Of a DNA stretch of 64,000 bases, positions 26,545-35,607 are shown piece by piece; within the stretch, counting starts at the first letter, position 1; every line of letters begins with the position of its first letter. A program made the translations under genes and the position numbers. The DNA comes from Bog-473 sp963781955 (GTDB taxonomy: Bacteria; Actinomycetota; Acidimicrobiia; Acidimicrobiales; RAAP-2), in assembly GCA_963781955.1 (NCBI GenBank), contig CAWAHU010000001.1, positions 1,550,001 through 1,614,000 of the forward strand, in the 5' to 3' direction. The notes below the pieces were generated by a model. The model was not told the origin of the DNA. It saw only the letters and a program-made list of their open reading frames with translations, and searched no databases.

Positions 26545-27701
26545 CGCCCGGTCACCGCCCGGTCACCGCCTACCCCGGCCGTTCGCAGTGTGTCGGCGGC
26601 GATGGCCGGCGCGCAGGTCATGCCCCGGCCGCCGGGACCTGTCACGACGAAGACACCGGGCTGGACCTCCGCTCGGGCGCACAGGTCTCCATCGACGCAT
26701 TGCGCGTACACGCCCTCCCAGCGGCGGCGCACGGGCGGGAGCTCCGTTCCGAGGATGCGCCGGGCCCGGGCCAGCAACTCGACCGTCGGGTCCTCCGAGA
26801 GCGCGAAGTCGAAGGGCTCGCCGTACGCGTGCGTGTCGCCGATGGTGAGCCCGCCGTCGTCGCGCTGGACGAGCAACAATTGGAGGTGGTGCTCGGCGGC
26901 TACGACCCCTTGCTCTCCCAAATGCTCGAGGGGCGCCACCTCGTACGCCGGGTAGTAGCGCAGTGAGTCCGCGTCGGCCAGCGCCGTGGTGACGGCGGCG
27001 TCGAAGGGAGCCGTCTCGAGCATCTGCAGGCGGACCCGGCGCAGCCCGGCCGCCACGCCCTCGGCGCCCGGTAGCTGGTCGTAGGCGGTGCCGGTGGCGA
27101 CCACCACGAGGTCCCCTTCCCAGCGTCTGCCCCGCACGTCACGCAGCGCGCGTGGCTCCACCGACACGACGCGGCGCGCAGCGTGGTACCGGTAGCGGCC
27201 GCCGTGGCGTGCGGTGAGGTGCTCGCGGAGCGCCCCGAGCACGCGCCGCGGCTCGACGACGGCGTCGACCTGGCAATGCAGGCCACCCGCGATGTCGCCG
27301 CGCACCGCCGGGTTGCCGGCGCGCACCGCGTCGGGTTCGAGGAAGGACACGGCGCGCGCCGCCGCGTCCGGGTGCCGGGCGAACACCTCCATCACCGCAC
27401 GCTCGTTCCCGTCGCAGGCGACGGTGAGCGAGCCTGCAGGTCGGAACCCGATGCCGGGCACCTCGGCGCCCAACTCCTCCCAGCGTTGCCGCGCCCGCAG
27501 AGCTGCCTCGAGCTCGGCACCCGAGCGCCGGCCACTGACCCAGACCAGACCGAAGTTGCGCACCGAGGCACCCGTCGGGGCCGCCTCGGCCTCGAGGTGC
27601 ACGACCGTGAACCCGGCCTCGGCCAGCTCGAGCGCGTGCCACGTCCCGAGGACTCCCGCCCCCACCACCACGGCGCGGGGGCCGGCGGTGGCGCGGCTCA
27701 T
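26541..27701 (-). CDS. FAD-dependent amine oxidoreductase, phosphonate-cluster type
   Basis: A DAO-fold oxidoreductase of 386 residues. The N-terminal dinucleotide site is VVVGAGVLGTWHALELAEAG, and the C-terminal FAD block is VVTGPGGRGMTCAPAIAADTL. It resembles the glycine-oxidase-like enzymes found beside phosphonatase genes, some of which oxidise N-methylated aminoethylphosphonate to phosphonoacetaldehyde. Directly followed by, and overlapping, the phosphonatase-like gene. Substrate is inferred from context. A generic D-amino-acid/sarcosine oxidase is the alternative. Confidence 0.72.
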   Translation of the reverse strand: MSRATAGPRAVVVGAGVLGTWHALELAEAGFTVVHLEAEAAPTGASVRNFGLVWVSGRRSGAELEAALRARQRWEELGAEVPGIGFRPAGSLTVACDGNERAVMEVFARHPDAAARAVSFLEPDAVRAGNPAVRGDIAGGLHCQVDAVVEPRRVLGALREHLTARHGGRYRYHAARRVVSVEPRALRDVRGRRWEGDLVVVATGTAYDQLPGAEGVAAGLRRVRLQMLETAPFDAAVTTALADADSLRYYPAYEVAPLEHLGEQGVVAAEHHLQLLLVQRDDGGLTIGDTHAYGEPFDFALSEDPTVELLARARRILGTELPPVRRRWEGVYAQCVDGDLCARAEVQPGVFVVTGPGGRGMTCAPAIAADTLRTAGVGGDRAVTGR

Positions 27702-27729
27702 CGACGGGGGCGGGTGGTCGCCGGCGGCC

Positions 27730-28445
27730 TCACCGCGCGGTCTCGGTCGACGCCCGCACCGCCGACCGGATGGCGCCGGCCGACTCCCACGGCCGCTCGT
27801 GGCCGAAGATGGCGCTCCCGGCCACGAAGACGTTGGCGCCGGCCGCCGCGGCCACGGGGGCTGTCATGGTGTCGATCCCACCGTCGACCTCGATGTCGAC
27901 GGCCAGCCCGCGGGAAGCGGCGGCGTCACGCACCTGGGTCACCTTGGGTAGCACGTCCCACATGAACTCCTGCCCCCGAAACCGGGGAACACGGTCATGC
28001 ACAGCACGAGGTCGACCGCGTGCAGGTAGGGCTCTACCGCGTCGAACGGCGTGTCGGGGTTGAGGGCCAGGCCGGTCCGCAGCCCCAGCGCCCGCATCTG
28101 GTCGATCAGCTCGTCAGTGCCCCCGATCTCCACGTGCACCGTGCACCCGTCGGCCCCAGCCCGGGCGAAGGCCTCGAGGTAGCGGTGCGGCTCGGTCATC
28201 ATCAGGTGGCAGTCGAAGAACAGCGACGTGTGCCGGCGCAGCGACGCCACCACCGGGGGCCCGACGGTGACGTTGGGCACGAAATGGCCGTCCATCACGT
28301 CGACGTGGAGCCAGTCGGCGAACGGCGCCACCTCCCCCACCTCCTGGGCCAGCATGCCGAAGTCGGCCGACAACACCGAGGGTGCGAGCCGGAGCGCGCC
28401 GGCCGGGCCCGGGTCGCGTCGTTGTGCCTCGGTCTCGTTCTCCAT
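27730..28445 (-). CDS. rpe: Ribulose-phosphate 3-epimerase, interrupted by a one-base frameshift
   Basis: Interconverts ribulose 5-phosphate and xylulose 5-phosphate. The N-terminal part (LAPSVLSADFGMLAQEV, HVDVMDGHFVPNVT, FDCHLMM) reads in one frame up to TVFPGFGG. The end (QEFMWDVLPKV, VDGGI, VAGSAIFG) reads in another. Restoring one G in the five-base run at 27973-27977 gives a 238-residue protein of normal length. I use the ATG at 28445, with GGGAGG just upstream. Both metal and phosphate sites are intact across the two frames. Confidence 0.92.
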
Positions 28446-28462
28446 GCCTCCCGCCACGCCGC

Positions 28463-29269
28463 TCAGTCGAACCGTGCCCAGCACAGGATCCGGCGGAAGC
28501 CGTAGAAGTAGGGCTCACGGTCCCCGAGCTCCTCAATGAGCAGCTCGCGATACCGCTCCACGAACTGGTCGAAGAGCTCGGCGCTCAGTCGGGTGCGATA
28601 CGGCGTGAGCAGCGTCCCCATCACCCACTCGACCACCTCCCCGGTCGACGCCAGCTCGTGGCCGTACACCTCCATCCGTACCACCTGTTCGGCCGCACCG
28701 AGCTCGTAGAGGAGGTCGGCGTAGAGCTCCGGCGACAGCACGAACCGTCCCCGGTCCTCGGGGACGTCGCCGTCGAGCGCGTCGATGAACGGCGGCTCGT
28801 TGGCCACGGCCCGGGCCAGCACGTGCGAGGGGTGACGGAAGTTGGCCGGCACCTGGAAGGCCAACTGTCCCCCCAGGGCCAGCGCGGTGCGCATGCGGGC
28901 CAGGAGGTTCAGGTGGTCGTCGACCCACTGGAGCGAGGCGTTGGCGAACACGAGGTCGACGTCCTCGTCGAGCCAGCCCGCGATGTCGCCCTGGACGAAC
29001 GACAACCCCGGGACGTCACCGTGGCGCCCCTGCGCCCGGGCCAGCATGGCGGGCGACGAGTCGATGCCCACCGTCGCCGCCGCCCCGACGGTTTCGTGCA
29101 GCACCCGGGTCAGGTCGCCCGCTCCGCACCCGAGGTCCACCACCCGTCCCCCCGGGACGGGCTCGCACAGCGCCAACAGGTCGTCGAAGGGCTGTTGGCG
29201 CTCCTCACGGAACCGCTCGTATTGCTCGGGGTTCCACCCGTCGATCGGCGTCACGGTCACCGCTCCCAT
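28463..29269 (-). CDS. Tam-like SAM methyltransferase
   Basis: Class-I SAM-dependent methyltransferase of 268 residues resembling trans-aconitate 2-methyltransferase. The N-terminal WNPEQYERFREERQQPFDDL is characteristic of that family. SAM motif I is VVDLGCGAGDLTR, and motif II includes VGIDSSPAML. Starts two bases after the fmt stop and ends 17 bases before rpe. A trans-aconitate substrate is likely but not proven. Confidence 0.8.
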   Translation of the reverse strand: MGAVTVTPIDGWNPEQYERFREERQQPFDDLLALCEPVPGGRVVDLGCGAGDLTRVLHETVGAAATVGIDSSPAMLARAQGRHGDVPGLSFVQGDIAGWLDEDVDLVFANASLQWVDDHLNLLARMRTALALGGQLAFQVPANFRHPSHVLARAVANEPPFIDALDGDVPEDRGRFVLSPELYADLLYELGAAEQVVRMEVYGHELASTGEVVEWVMGTLLTPYRTRLSAELFDQFVERYRELLIEELGDREPYFYGFRRILCWARFD

Positions 29270-29271
29270 GT

Positions 29272-30159
29272 CTAGTCCGTCCCCAGGCGCTCGCCGTCCG
29301 CCAGGTGCAAGCCCCGCACCCAGGCGTCGGCTGACATGGGCGAACGGCTCTCGGGCTGCACCACCATCAGTTCGAGCACCCCGTCCCCGGTCGCCACGGT
29401 CGTACCGTCGAGGGTGCCGGCCGCCGGGCCGCGACGCGACGCGACGCCGGTTCCGATCGAGGCGTCGAGGACGCGCACACGGGTGCCCCGGAACGTGGTC
29501 CAGGCGCGCCCGAGGCGCACGACGCGCCGCAGGTTGCGCGCCGGCTGCGACCAGTCAAGGCGCAGCTCTTCGGGTCGCAGCTTCTCGGCGACGGTCGGCT
29601 CGCCCCGTTGTGGGACCGGCTGCGGGAGCCCCGACACGCCACGGGCCAGCGCCTCCACCAGCACGGTGCTGCCCAGGTCCACCAGGCGCGCCCGCAGGAC
29701 CTCGAGTGTGACGTCCTCGTCGATGGGGACGCGTGCCATGGCGTACACGGGCCCGGTGTCGAGCCCCTCTTCGATCTTCATCAGACAGACGCCGGTCTCG
29801 GGATCGCCGGCGAGGATGGCCCGCTCGACTGGGGCGGCGCCCCTCCAGCGCGGGAGGAGCGAGAAGTGCAGGTTCACCATGGGCACCTGCGCCAGTAGCT
29901 CGGCCGGGATGATGCGGCCGAAGGCCACGACCACCGCCAGCTCGACCCCCGCCGTCGCCACGGCGTCCATCTCGTGGCTGACCGGGATCCCCAGCCCGGC
30001 GGCCGCGGTCTTCAGCGGGCTGGGCGATGTCTTCCCGCCGCGCCCGCGCCGCCGGTCCGGGCGGGTCACGCAGAGGGCCACGTCGTGCCCCGCCGTCACC
30101 AGCGCGCGCAGTGGCAGCACGGCCGTGTCGGGGGTGCCGAGGTACGCCAGGCGGGCCAT
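29272..30159 (-). CDS. fmt: Methionyl-tRNA formyltransferase
   Basis: Formylates initiator Met-tRNA. MVNLHFSLLPRWRGAAPVE contains the catalytic Asn and His, and the folate-binding region and C-terminal OB domain are present (295 residues). Directly follows def, the usual functional partner that removes the formyl group. Confidence 0.97.
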   Translation of the reverse strand: MARLAYLGTPDTAVLPLRALVTAGHDVALCVTRPDRRRGRGGKTSPSPLKTAAAGLGIPVSHEMDAVATAGVELAVVVAFGRIIPAELLAQVPMVNLHFSLLPRWRGAAPVERAILAGDPETGVCLMKIEEGLDTGPVYAMARVPIDEDVTLEVLRARLVDLGSTVLVEALARGVSGLPQPVPQRGEPTVAEKLRPEELRLDWSQPARNLRRVVRLGRAWTTFRGTRVRVLDASIGTGVASRRGPAAGTLDGTTVATGDGVLELMVVQPESRSPMSADAWVRGLHLADGERLGTD

Positions 30160-30217
30160 CAGCTCACCGTAGGACAGCCGTTGACCGCACCCGTGCCGCC
30201 CGTGGGCGGACGCGCCC

Positions 30218-30757
30218 TCAGCGCGCGAACAGGCCCGACAGGCCGTCGGGGTCGGACGGAGCCACGTCGAGGCTGCGGCTGCGCAGGATCTTGAGGGCCT
30301 CCTTGCGCTGGTCCTCGTCGAGGTGCTCCACCAGGAGGATCCCGTCGAGATGGTCCAGCTCGTGCTGGAAGACGCGTCCTTCGAACTCCTCGGCCTCGAC
30401 GGAGATCTCGTTCCCCTCGAGGTCGAGCCCGATCAGGTGCACCGCGTTCGGCCGTACGATCTCCCAGCTGAGCCCGGGTACCGACAGGCACCCCTCCTCG
30501 AAGGCCCACTCGCCGTCGCTCTCGACGATGCGCGGGTTGATGACGACGCGCGCGCCCTCGCCCGCGTCGTAGACGAAGATGCGGCGCTGGACCCCGACCT
30601 GGTTGGCCGCCAGTCCCGCGCCGGGCGCGGCGTACATGGTCTCGATCATGGAGTCGACCAGCGCCGCGACGGCGGCGTCGATGTCCTCGACCTCGCGGGC
30701 ACGCTCCTTCAATACGGGGTCGCCGTACTGGCGAATGGTCAGACCGGGCACCCCCAC
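30218..30757 (-). CDS. def: Peptide deformylase
   Basis: Removes the N-formyl group from nascent proteins. The three motifs GAGLAANQVG, EEGCLSVPG (metal Cys) and QHELDHLDG (metal His pair and catalytic Glu) are intact. It has 179 residues. GTG start. The gap of 58 bases to fmt contains no clear terminator. Confidence 0.97.
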   Translation of the reverse strand: MGVPGLTIRQYGDPVLKERAREVEDIDAAVAALVDSMIETMYAAPGAGLAANQVGVQRRIFVYDAGEGARVVINPRIVESDGEWAFEEGCLSVPGLSWEIVRPNAVHLIGLDLEGNEISVEAEEFEGRVFQHELDHLDGILLVEHLDEDQRKEALKILRSRSLDVAPSDPDGLSGLFAR

Positions 30758-30797
30758 ATCCTACCGCCGCCGTCGCGCCGGCCCGGCCGCCAAGGCG

Positions 30798-32648
30798 TCA
30801 GAGCGACAGGGGGTCGACCTCGACGCGCAAGCCGCGTCCGGACGGACGCGGCGTCCTGCGCAGCAGGTCGCACAGCGGCTCGTGCGAGGGTGCCTCGAGC
30901 AGGAATCGGCCGTCGCCGAGCGACGCCACCGACACGCGTGTGCCGTCGGCTTCGTCGCCATCCGCCCGGGCCGTCAGGGCGTCGGCGTAGGCGGGTGCGA
31001 CCGTGCCCGACACCAGGGCCAGGGCCGAGAACGGGGGCAGCCCCGCGGCGTGGCGCATGGCCACCTCGTCGGCCAGCACCACGGCAGGCTCGCCGCGCGC
31101 CACCGACGCGAGGACCGGGTGGTCGGGCACGCGCGTCTGCACCATGACGCGGGCGCCGGGCTCGCCGCCCCGGCGTCCGACCAGCCGGCCGGAACGCACC
31201 AGTAGGGCCAGCGACTCCTCGGTGGCGGACAGGCGTGGCGCGAGCAGGTGCAGGTCGATGTCGAGGAAGGCCACGGCTGCGGCGCGGCGCACTCGGTGCA
31301 GCACCGCCTCGGTGCCGAGCAACGCCGGCGCGCCCGGCACAGCACCCGCGGCCGCGGCGGTTCGCGGGCCCGCCACCTCGGCCACCTCCACCCCGAGCAA
31401 CGCGGCCAGCTCCCCCCGCAGCTGGCTCACGCCGGCCCGGAGTGTCTTCATCCGGAGACGCCCACAGGAGGCGCACACCACGGGCCGCGTCTCGCCGCAG
31501 CGCGGACAGCGCAGGAGGTCGCTCCCCCTGGGCTGCGCCACCGCGGCGCCGCAGCGATCGCAACGCGCCAGCTCGTGACAGTGCCGACATGCGAGCAGTC
31601 GGGCGCCGCCGGTGCGGTTGTAGACGCAGACGAGCGGGCCCCGCCCGGGATGCGCCAGGGCGTCGCGGGACAACCGGACGAACTCCTCGGAGAACATCCC
31701 GGTCCGGGGGTCAGCGCCGCGCCGGTCCACCCGCTCGAGCGTCGGCCAACCCAGTCTTTCGTCGTGTGGCGCCGGCGCGAGGACCCTCGGCGTCGGTGCC
31801 ACGGCGGCCAGCGACACCGGAGGCACTGGTGACGCCAGGACCACGGGCGCGCCCTCGCGGCGGGCGCGCTCGAGCATCACATCCACGGCGCTGTAGGAGG
31901 GCGTGCTCTCCTCCTTGTACGCGGCATCGTGCGCGTCGAGCACGACGGCCGCGGCGAGCCGCGGCACCGGCACCCACGCGCCGGCCCGGCTCCCGACCAC
32001 GACGGGCCAGCCCGCCCTGGCCTCCTCCCACGAGCCGGCGACGGCGCATCCCCGCCGCACCAGGCGCGCCGTCAACCGCTCGGCCCACCCGGCGGAGGGG
32101 ACCAACACCACCGTGCTGCCACCGCGGGCGCGCACGGACGGGTCGTCCACCACCTCGAGCACCAGGGCGATCAGGTCGTCCGCCGGCGGGAGGCGCACGA
32201 CCGTCGGGGCGGGCCCGACCGGCGACGCGGCCAGCCCCGAGGGGTGTGTGCCCGCGTGTGGCCCGAGGGCGGGGGCCGGCAGCGCCGGCAGCGCCGGCAG
32301 CGCCGGCACGATGCGCTCCGGCGAGGCGATCCGCAAGAAGAATGATGCCGGTCCGGCCCACCGCCACGACGCCCATTCCGCCAACGTCACGACGGTCGGG
32401 GGCGGGCCCCAGCCGAGCCAAGCGGACGCCGCGAGCAGGTCGACGCCCTGGGGCGGCACCACGTCGTCGTCGACGACCCAGCCCCGGACCGTCCTCCCGT
32501 GCAGCGGGACCCGCACCCGGGTGCCGACACGCAGGTCGTGGTCCCACGCTTCTGGCACTGCGTAGTCGAAGTCCCGGGCGAGCGCGGCCACCTCGGTGCG
32601 CACGCGCACCAGCCGCGCTCCGGGCTCGGCGCGGGTCGGGCGCGTCAC
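30798..32648 (-). CDS. priA: PriA-like primosomal protein N', helicase motifs lost
   Basis: Replication-restart factor homologue. The 3' DNA-binding domain, the paired zinc cysteines (CRHCHELARCDRCG, CPRCGETRPVVCASCG) and the C-terminal domain are present. The Walker A GxGKT/S motif is missing, and the DEEH box region reads LDAHDAAY. It has 616 residues against about 730 in E. coli. Actinobacterial PriA proteins are commonly degenerate in this way, so it may act as a loader without helicase activity. A Pro-Ala-Leu repeat near residue 115 comes from a 9-bp DNA repeat. Confidence 0.88.
   Translation of the reverse strand: MTRPTRAEPGARLVRVRTEVAALARDFDYAVPEAWDHDLRVGTRVRVPLHGRTVRGWVVDDDVVPPQGVDLLAASAWLGWGPPPTVVTLAEWASWRWAGPASFFLRIASPERIVPALPALPALPAPALGPHAGTHPSGLAASPVGPAPTVVRLPPADDLIALVLEVVDDPSVRARGGSTVVLVPSAGWAERLTARLVRRGCAVAGSWEEARAGWPVVVGSRAGAWVPVPRLAAAVVLDAHDAAYKEESTPSYSAVDVMLERARREGAPVVLASPVPPVSLAAVAPTPRVLAPAPHDERLGWPTLERVDRRGADPRTGMFSEEFVRLSRDALAHPGRGPLVCVYNRTGGARLLACRHCHELARCDRCGAAVAQPRGSDLLRCPRCGETRPVVCASCGRLRMKTLRAGVSQLRGELAALLGVEVAEVAGPRTAAAAGAVPGAPALLGTEAVLHRVRRAAAVAFLDIDLHLLAPRLSATEESLALLVRSGRLVGRRGGEPGARVMVQTRVPDHPVLASVARGEPAVVLADEVAMRHAAGLPPFSALALVSGTVAPAYADALTARADGDEADGTRVSVASLGDGRFLLEAPSHEPLCDLLRRTPRPSGRGLRVEVDPLSL
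32276..32309. repeat. 9-bp tandem repeat inside priA
   Basis: About three and a half copies of CGGCAGCGC. They encode the repeated Leu-Pro-Ala of a linker in PriA. Confidence 0.7.
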
Positions 32649-32719
32649 GGCGTCACCGCCAGGGCCTGTGCGCTCTCGTGCCTGACCCGACCAACCCCCC
32701 GCCGGGAGCGGTCAGCTGC

Positions 32720-33910
32720 TCAGAGGCCGAGGGCGGACTTCAGGTCGTCCACGCGCGGCGTTGCCTCCCACGTGAACTCCTTCTCCGACCGTCCGAAGTG
32801 GCCGTAGGCCGCCGTCTTCTTGTAGATCGGACGTCGCAGTTCGAGGTCCCGGGCGATGGCGGCCGGACGGAGGTCGAAGATCTCTCGAACGGCCTCAGCG
32901 ATGGCCTGCGGGTCGGCGCGCTCGGTGCCGAACGTCTCGACGAGCAGCGACACCGGCTGGGCGACGCCGATGGCATAAGCCACCTGCACCTCGCACCGCG
33001 CCGCCGCGCCCGCAGCCACCACGTGCTTGGCCACCCACCGGGCCGCGTACGCCGCGGAGCGGTCGACCTTCGAGGGGTCTTTCCCGGAGAACGCGCCGCC
33101 GCCGTGCCGGGCCATGCCGCCGTAGGTGTCGACGATGATCTTGCGGCCGGTCAGACCGGTGTCCGCGTGCGGGCCGCCGAGCTCGAAGATCCCGGTCGGA
33201 TTGACGAAGACACGCAGCCCCTCGCTGTCGAGGTCCGTCGGCAGCAGCGGGGTGATGACGTGCTCGACCAGGTCGGGGCGCAGCTGTTCCTCGAGGTCGA
33301 TCCCGCCGGCATGCTGGGTGGAGATGAGCACGGTGTCGATGCGCACGGGGCGCCCGTCCTCGTACACCACCGAGACCTGGGTCTTGCCGTCGGGGCGCAG
33401 GTAGCCGACCGCCCCCGAGCGCCGCACCTGGGCCAGGCGCTCCGAGAGACGGTGCGACAACCAGATCGGCAGTGGCATCAGGTCGGGCGTCTCGTCGCAG
33501 GCGTACCCGAACATCATCCCCTGGTCGCCGGCGCCCTGCGCGTTGAGGACGTCCTCACCGCCCTTGCCGGAGCGCAGCTCCAGCGCGGCGTCCACACCTT
33601 GGGCAATGTCGGGCGACTGGGCGTCGAGCGTGACGAGCACGCCGCATGTCTTCCCGTTGAACCCGTAGACGTCGTTGTCGTAGCCGATGCCGCATACCGT
33701 CTCGCGCACGAGCGCCGGGATGTCGACGTAGGTGGACGTGGTCACCTCCCCGGCGACGACCACGAGCCCGGTCGTGAGGAGCGTCTCGCAGGCCACCCTG
33801 CTGGCGGGGTCTCCGGTGAGCATGGCGTCGAGGACGGCGTCCGAGATCTGATCGGCCATCTTGTCGGGGTGGCCCTCGGTGACCGACTCCGAGGTGAAAG
33901 TAGTTCTCAC
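32720..33910 (-). CDS. metK: S-adenosylmethionine synthetase
   Basis: Makes SAM from methionine and ATP. GAGDQGMMFGYA and GGGAFSGKDPSKVDRSAAY are the two MetK signatures. It has 396 residues. GTG start overlapping the coaBC stop (GTGA), so there is no room for a SAM riboswitch and it is translated with coaBC. Confidence 0.98.
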   Translation of the reverse strand: MRTTFTSESVTEGHPDKMADQISDAVLDAMLTGDPASRVACETLLTTGLVVVAGEVTTSTYVDIPALVRETVCGIGYDNDVYGFNGKTCGVLVTLDAQSPDIAQGVDAALELRSGKGGEDVLNAQGAGDQGMMFGYACDETPDLMPLPIWLSHRLSERLAQVRRSGAVGYLRPDGKTQVSVVYEDGRPVRIDTVLISTQHAGGIDLEEQLRPDLVEHVITPLLPTDLDSEGLRVFVNPTGIFELGGPHADTGLTGRKIIVDTYGGMARHGGGAFSGKDPSKVDRSAAYAARWVAKHVVAAGAAARCEVQVAYAIGVAQPVSLLVETFGTERADPQAIAEAVREIFDLRPAAIARDLELRRPIYKKTAAYGHFGRSEKEFTWEATPRVDDLKSALGL

Positions 33911-35193
33911 GTGCTGCTCCGCTTCTCGTCGTAGTGGGCGATCACCCTATCCAATACCGCGTTGGCCACCGCATCCTTGGAGGTCAACGGAATGTCAACG
34001 GCGTTCCCGTGGGCGTCCAGGATGGTCACCGCGTTCGTGTCATGGTCGAAGCCGGCTCCGGGCGCACTCACGTCGTTCACCACCAGCAGATCGACGCCCT
34101 TGCGGACCAGCTTGCGCCGGCCGCGCTCGACCGCATCGTGGGTTTCGGCAGCGAACCCCACCAGCAGCTGCCCGGGTCGGCGGCGGGCGGCCAGGCCGGC
34201 CAGGATGTCCGGTGTGGGCTCGAGTACCAGCTCGGGGACCCCGTCCTCTTTGGACAGCTTTGCGCCGGCGGAGCTCTTGGGCCGGTAGTCGGCCACCGCG
34301 GCCGCCATGACGACCACGTCGGCGACCTCGGCGGCCGCCCCCACCGCCTGCCCCATGTCGGCGGCCGTCTCCACGTCGATCCGGGTGACGCGAGCCGCGG
34401 CGTCTGGGGGCAGCGCCAGGGGCGAGGAGGTGACCAGCGTCACCCCGGCGCCCCTCCGTGCCGCGGCCACGGCCAGGGCGTGACCCTGCTTGCCCGATGA
34501 GCGGTTCGTGATGAATCGCACGGGGTCGAGGGGCTCACGGGTGCCTCCGGCGCTGACGACGACCCGGAGGCCGTGCAGGTCACGCTGCGAGGTCCGGCCG
34601 AGCGCTTCGAGGACACGGGCCACGATGACCTCGGGATCGGCCAGTCTGCCCTCGCCCTGGTCACCGCCCGCCAGCCGCCCGCGCTCGGGCGGGACGACGG
34701 TGACACCGCGCCGCTCGAGCAGGGCGAGGTTGTCGCGCACCGACGGGTGCTCCCACATCTCGGTGTGCATGGCCGGGCAGACGATGACCGGCGCCCGCGT
34801 GGCCAGCAGTGTGGCGCACAGCAGGTCGTCGGCCAGCCCGGCGGCGTAGCGGGCGATCGTGTGGGCCGTCGCCGGCGCCACCAGCACCAGGTCGGCCCGC
34901 TGGCCGAGCCGGGTGTGCGGGATCGGCGAGGACTCGTGCCAGAGCGACTGTTGCACCGGCTCGGAGGCCAGTGCGGAGAAGGTCACGGCGCCGACGAACC
35001 GGGTGGCGTCCTCGGTCAGCACCGGGGTCACGTGCACTCCGGCGTCCACCAGGCGCCGGCATACCTCGATGGCCTTGTAGGCGGCGATGCCGCCGCAGAC
35101 CCCCAGGACCACCCGGGGCGGACCACTTGACCCGGTGCGCGACAGCGGCATGGCGTCCATGGACGGATTTTCGGCTTCGGCTCTCCCGGCCAT
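33907..35193 (-). CDS. coaBC: Phosphopantothenoylcysteine decarboxylase/synthetase
   Basis: Bifunctional coenzyme A enzyme. The FMN-binding CoaC half has GGIAAYKAIEVCRRL, the HTRLG His and PAMHTEMWEHP (His where many bacteria have Asn). The CoaB half has VVSAGGTREPLDPVRFITNRSSGKQG and KLSKED. It has 428 residues from the ATG at 35193. The ATGs at 35160 and 35151 are equally plausible and would remove a non-conserved head. Confidence 0.96.
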   Translation of the reverse strand: MAGRAEAENPSMDAMPLSRTGSSGPPRVVLGVCGGIAAYKAIEVCRRLVDAGVHVTPVLTEDATRFVGAVTFSALASEPVQQSLWHESSPIPHTRLGQRADLVLVAPATAHTIARYAAGLADDLLCATLLATRAPVIVCPAMHTEMWEHPSVRDNLALLERRGVTVVPPERGRLAGGDQGEGRLADPEVIVARVLEALGRTSQRDLHGLRVVVSAGGTREPLDPVRFITNRSSGKQGHALAVAAARRGAGVTLVTSSPLALPPDAAARVTRIDVETAADMGQAVGAAAEVADVVVMAAAVADYRPKSSAGAKLSKEDGVPELVLEPTPDILAGLAARRRPGQLLVGFAAETHDAVERGRRKLVRKGVDLLVVNDVSAPGAGFDHDTNAVTILDAHGNAVDIPLTSKDAVANAVLDRVIAHYDEKRSST

Positions 35194-35229
35194 GAGCGTG
35201 CCGGCGTCGTCTCAGCCGCGGGCCGGCGG

Positions 35230-35607
35230 CTAGCCGGCGGCCGGACCCTCGTCGCTGATGTCGACCACCTCGACCACCTCGGCGATCTCGGCGACCGACC
35301 CCTCTTCGAGCAACCCGGCCTCGGCGGCGTCGGCGGCGGCCAGGGCCGCCTCCTCCGCGGGGTCCGGGCGTGTGAACGTGGCCTTGCCCGCGGCGATCTC
35401 CTCGAAAGCGATGGACACGGGCTTGCCCGAGACGGAGGCCACTTGCGGGGGCACGACCTTGCCCAGTCCCTCGCCCAGGCTGTTGTAATAGGAGTTGACC
35501 TGACGGGCGCGGGCGGCGCCCAGCGCGACCAGGGTGAACTTCGAGTCCACCTTGTCCAGGAGCTCCTCGATGGGCGGGTCCATCAGCGTGTGGCGGCCTT
35601 GGGCCAT
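35230..35607 (-). CDS. rpoZ: RNA polymerase omega subunit
   Basis: Small assembly subunit of RNA polymerase. DSKFTLVALGAARARQVNSYY is the conserved core. Acidic C-terminal tail of about 45 residues beyond the core, total 125. The ATG overlaps the gmk stop by one base (TGATG). Confidence 0.95.
   Translation of the reverse strand: MAQGRHTLMDPPIEELLDKVDSKFTLVALGAARARQVNSYYNSLGEGLGKVVPPQVASVSGKPVSIAFEEIAAGKATFTRPDPAEEAALAAADAAEAGLLEEGSVAEIAEVVEVVDISDEGPAAG

Noticed and set aside
33905..33912. SAM riboswitch before metK
   Set aside because: metK overlaps the coaBC stop, so there is no untranslated leader.
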